NCBI RefSeq assembly: GCF_963675635.1
Contig: NZ_OY776488.1
Location: 347,740 to 411,739, forward strand
Direction of reading: 5' to 3'
Source: an uncultured Pseudodesulfovibrio sp.
GTDB lineage: Bacteria > Desulfobacterota > Desulfovibrionia > Desulfovibrionales > Desulfovibrionaceae
Length of the DNA stretch: 64,000 bases
This document shows positions 63,847 to 64,000 of the stretch, piece by piece. A program made the position numbers and the translations under genes. The number at the start of each line of letters is the position of its first letter. Position 1 is the first letter of the stretch. The notes under the pieces were generated by a model. It saw only the letters and a program-made list of their open reading frames with translations, did no database searches and had not been told where the DNA came from.

Positions 63847-64000
63847 GTGAGTTCGACCATTCTTGTTGCTGAAGACGACGCCTTCATGCGCACGTTGATC
63901 CGGGACATTCTTGTTGCCGGTGGATATCATGTGGAAACCGCCTCAGGTCTGGCCTCGGCTTCTGCGCTCATGGCCCGAAAAGAGCCGGATGTTCTCTTTG
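63847..64000 (+). CDS. Response regulator receiver domain (5' end only)
   Basis: The first 51 codons of a receiver protein cut by the window edge: ILVAEDDAFMRTLIRDIL carries the acidic pair, and DVLF precedes the phospho-acceptor. Start is GTG 63847 with AGGAG at 7 nt. Any output domain lies beyond the window. Confidence 0.85.
   Translation, partial: MSSTILVAEDDAFMRTLIRDILVAGGYHVETASGLASASALMARKEPDVLF

Overview
The window reads as a chromosomal segment of a mesophilic, flagellated sulfate-reducing bacterium of the Desulfovibrio / Pseudodesulfovibrio group. The assignment rests on a ferredoxin of the Desulfovibrio africanus Fd III type (4440-4628), a stand-alone IMP cyclohydrolase with a separate AICAR transformylase, a MoeA protein fused to a substrate-binding-like domain, several small cluster-conserved proteins, and an hgcA-hgcB mercury-methylation pair (53090-54560). 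No phage, transposon, CRISPR array or rRNA operon is visible; base composition and codon use look even throughout.

Layout. 1-7500: tail of an RRM protein, a lysine-rich small protein, a cold-shock protein, the MoeA fusion, an M29 aminopeptidase, the ferredoxin, and a four-gene run (YkgJ-type cysteine-cluster protein, unknown, TPR, HEAT-like). 7600-9320: hybrid sensor kinase. 9600-19150: tRNA-Val(GAC) followed by the translation block thrS-infC-rpmI-rplT-pheS-pheT, a MerR regulator and an AsmA protein. infC appears to begin at an AUA codon overlapping thrS. 19180-25100 (minus strand): flagellar operon flgB-flgC-fliE-fliF-fliG-fliH-fliI, preceded by a good sigma-54 promoter; a second sigma-54 promoter points the other way into a TPR gene. 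26490-39660: IMP cyclohydrolase, hflX, CDF transporter, plsY, RNase II-type protein, SemiSWEET, AICAR transformylase, chemoreceptor, purA, DNA polymerase III delta' and a GNAT protein. 39750-45490: NhaC antiporter and a very large class I adenylate cyclase carrying N-terminal helical repeats and a pentapeptide-repeat block. 45770-52050: an electron-transfer cluster (acyl-CoA dehydrogenase family, ETF:quinone oxidoreductase-like, EtfB, EtfA). 52140-64000: rhodanese, receiver proteins, hgcAB, RarD, a MocR-type regulator divergent from azlCD, a YgeA-like racemase, an acyl-CoA synthetase with an 11-residue-repeat amphipathic insertion, a glycosyltransferase with cyclophilin, and small response regulators; the last gene runs off the end.

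The most striking observation is in hgcA. The ORF that begins at the ATG at 54419 has no ribosome-binding site and no alternative start, but the same reading frame continues upstream through a single TGA (54471-54473) to an ATG at 54560 with a Shine-Dalgarno sequence. The TGA lies in a Cys-TGA-Gly-Pro context, and an 18-nt hairpin with a guanine in the apical loop lies at the distance expected for a bacterial SECIS element. The simplest reading is that this HgcA is a selenoprotein whose N-terminal 47 residues are missed by standard gene calling; a genuine stop, a mutation or a sequence error are the alternatives.

Functional links: the thrS-pheT block makes translation factors; the flgB-fliI operon makes the basal body rod, MS ring, switch and export ATPase; purA, IMP cyclohydrolase and AICAR transformylase are purine steps dispersed over 12 kb; the acyl-CoA dehydrogenase/ETF/ETF-QO set can carry electrons from an acyl-CoA-like substrate to the quinone pool; HgcA and HgcB together methylate Hg(II).
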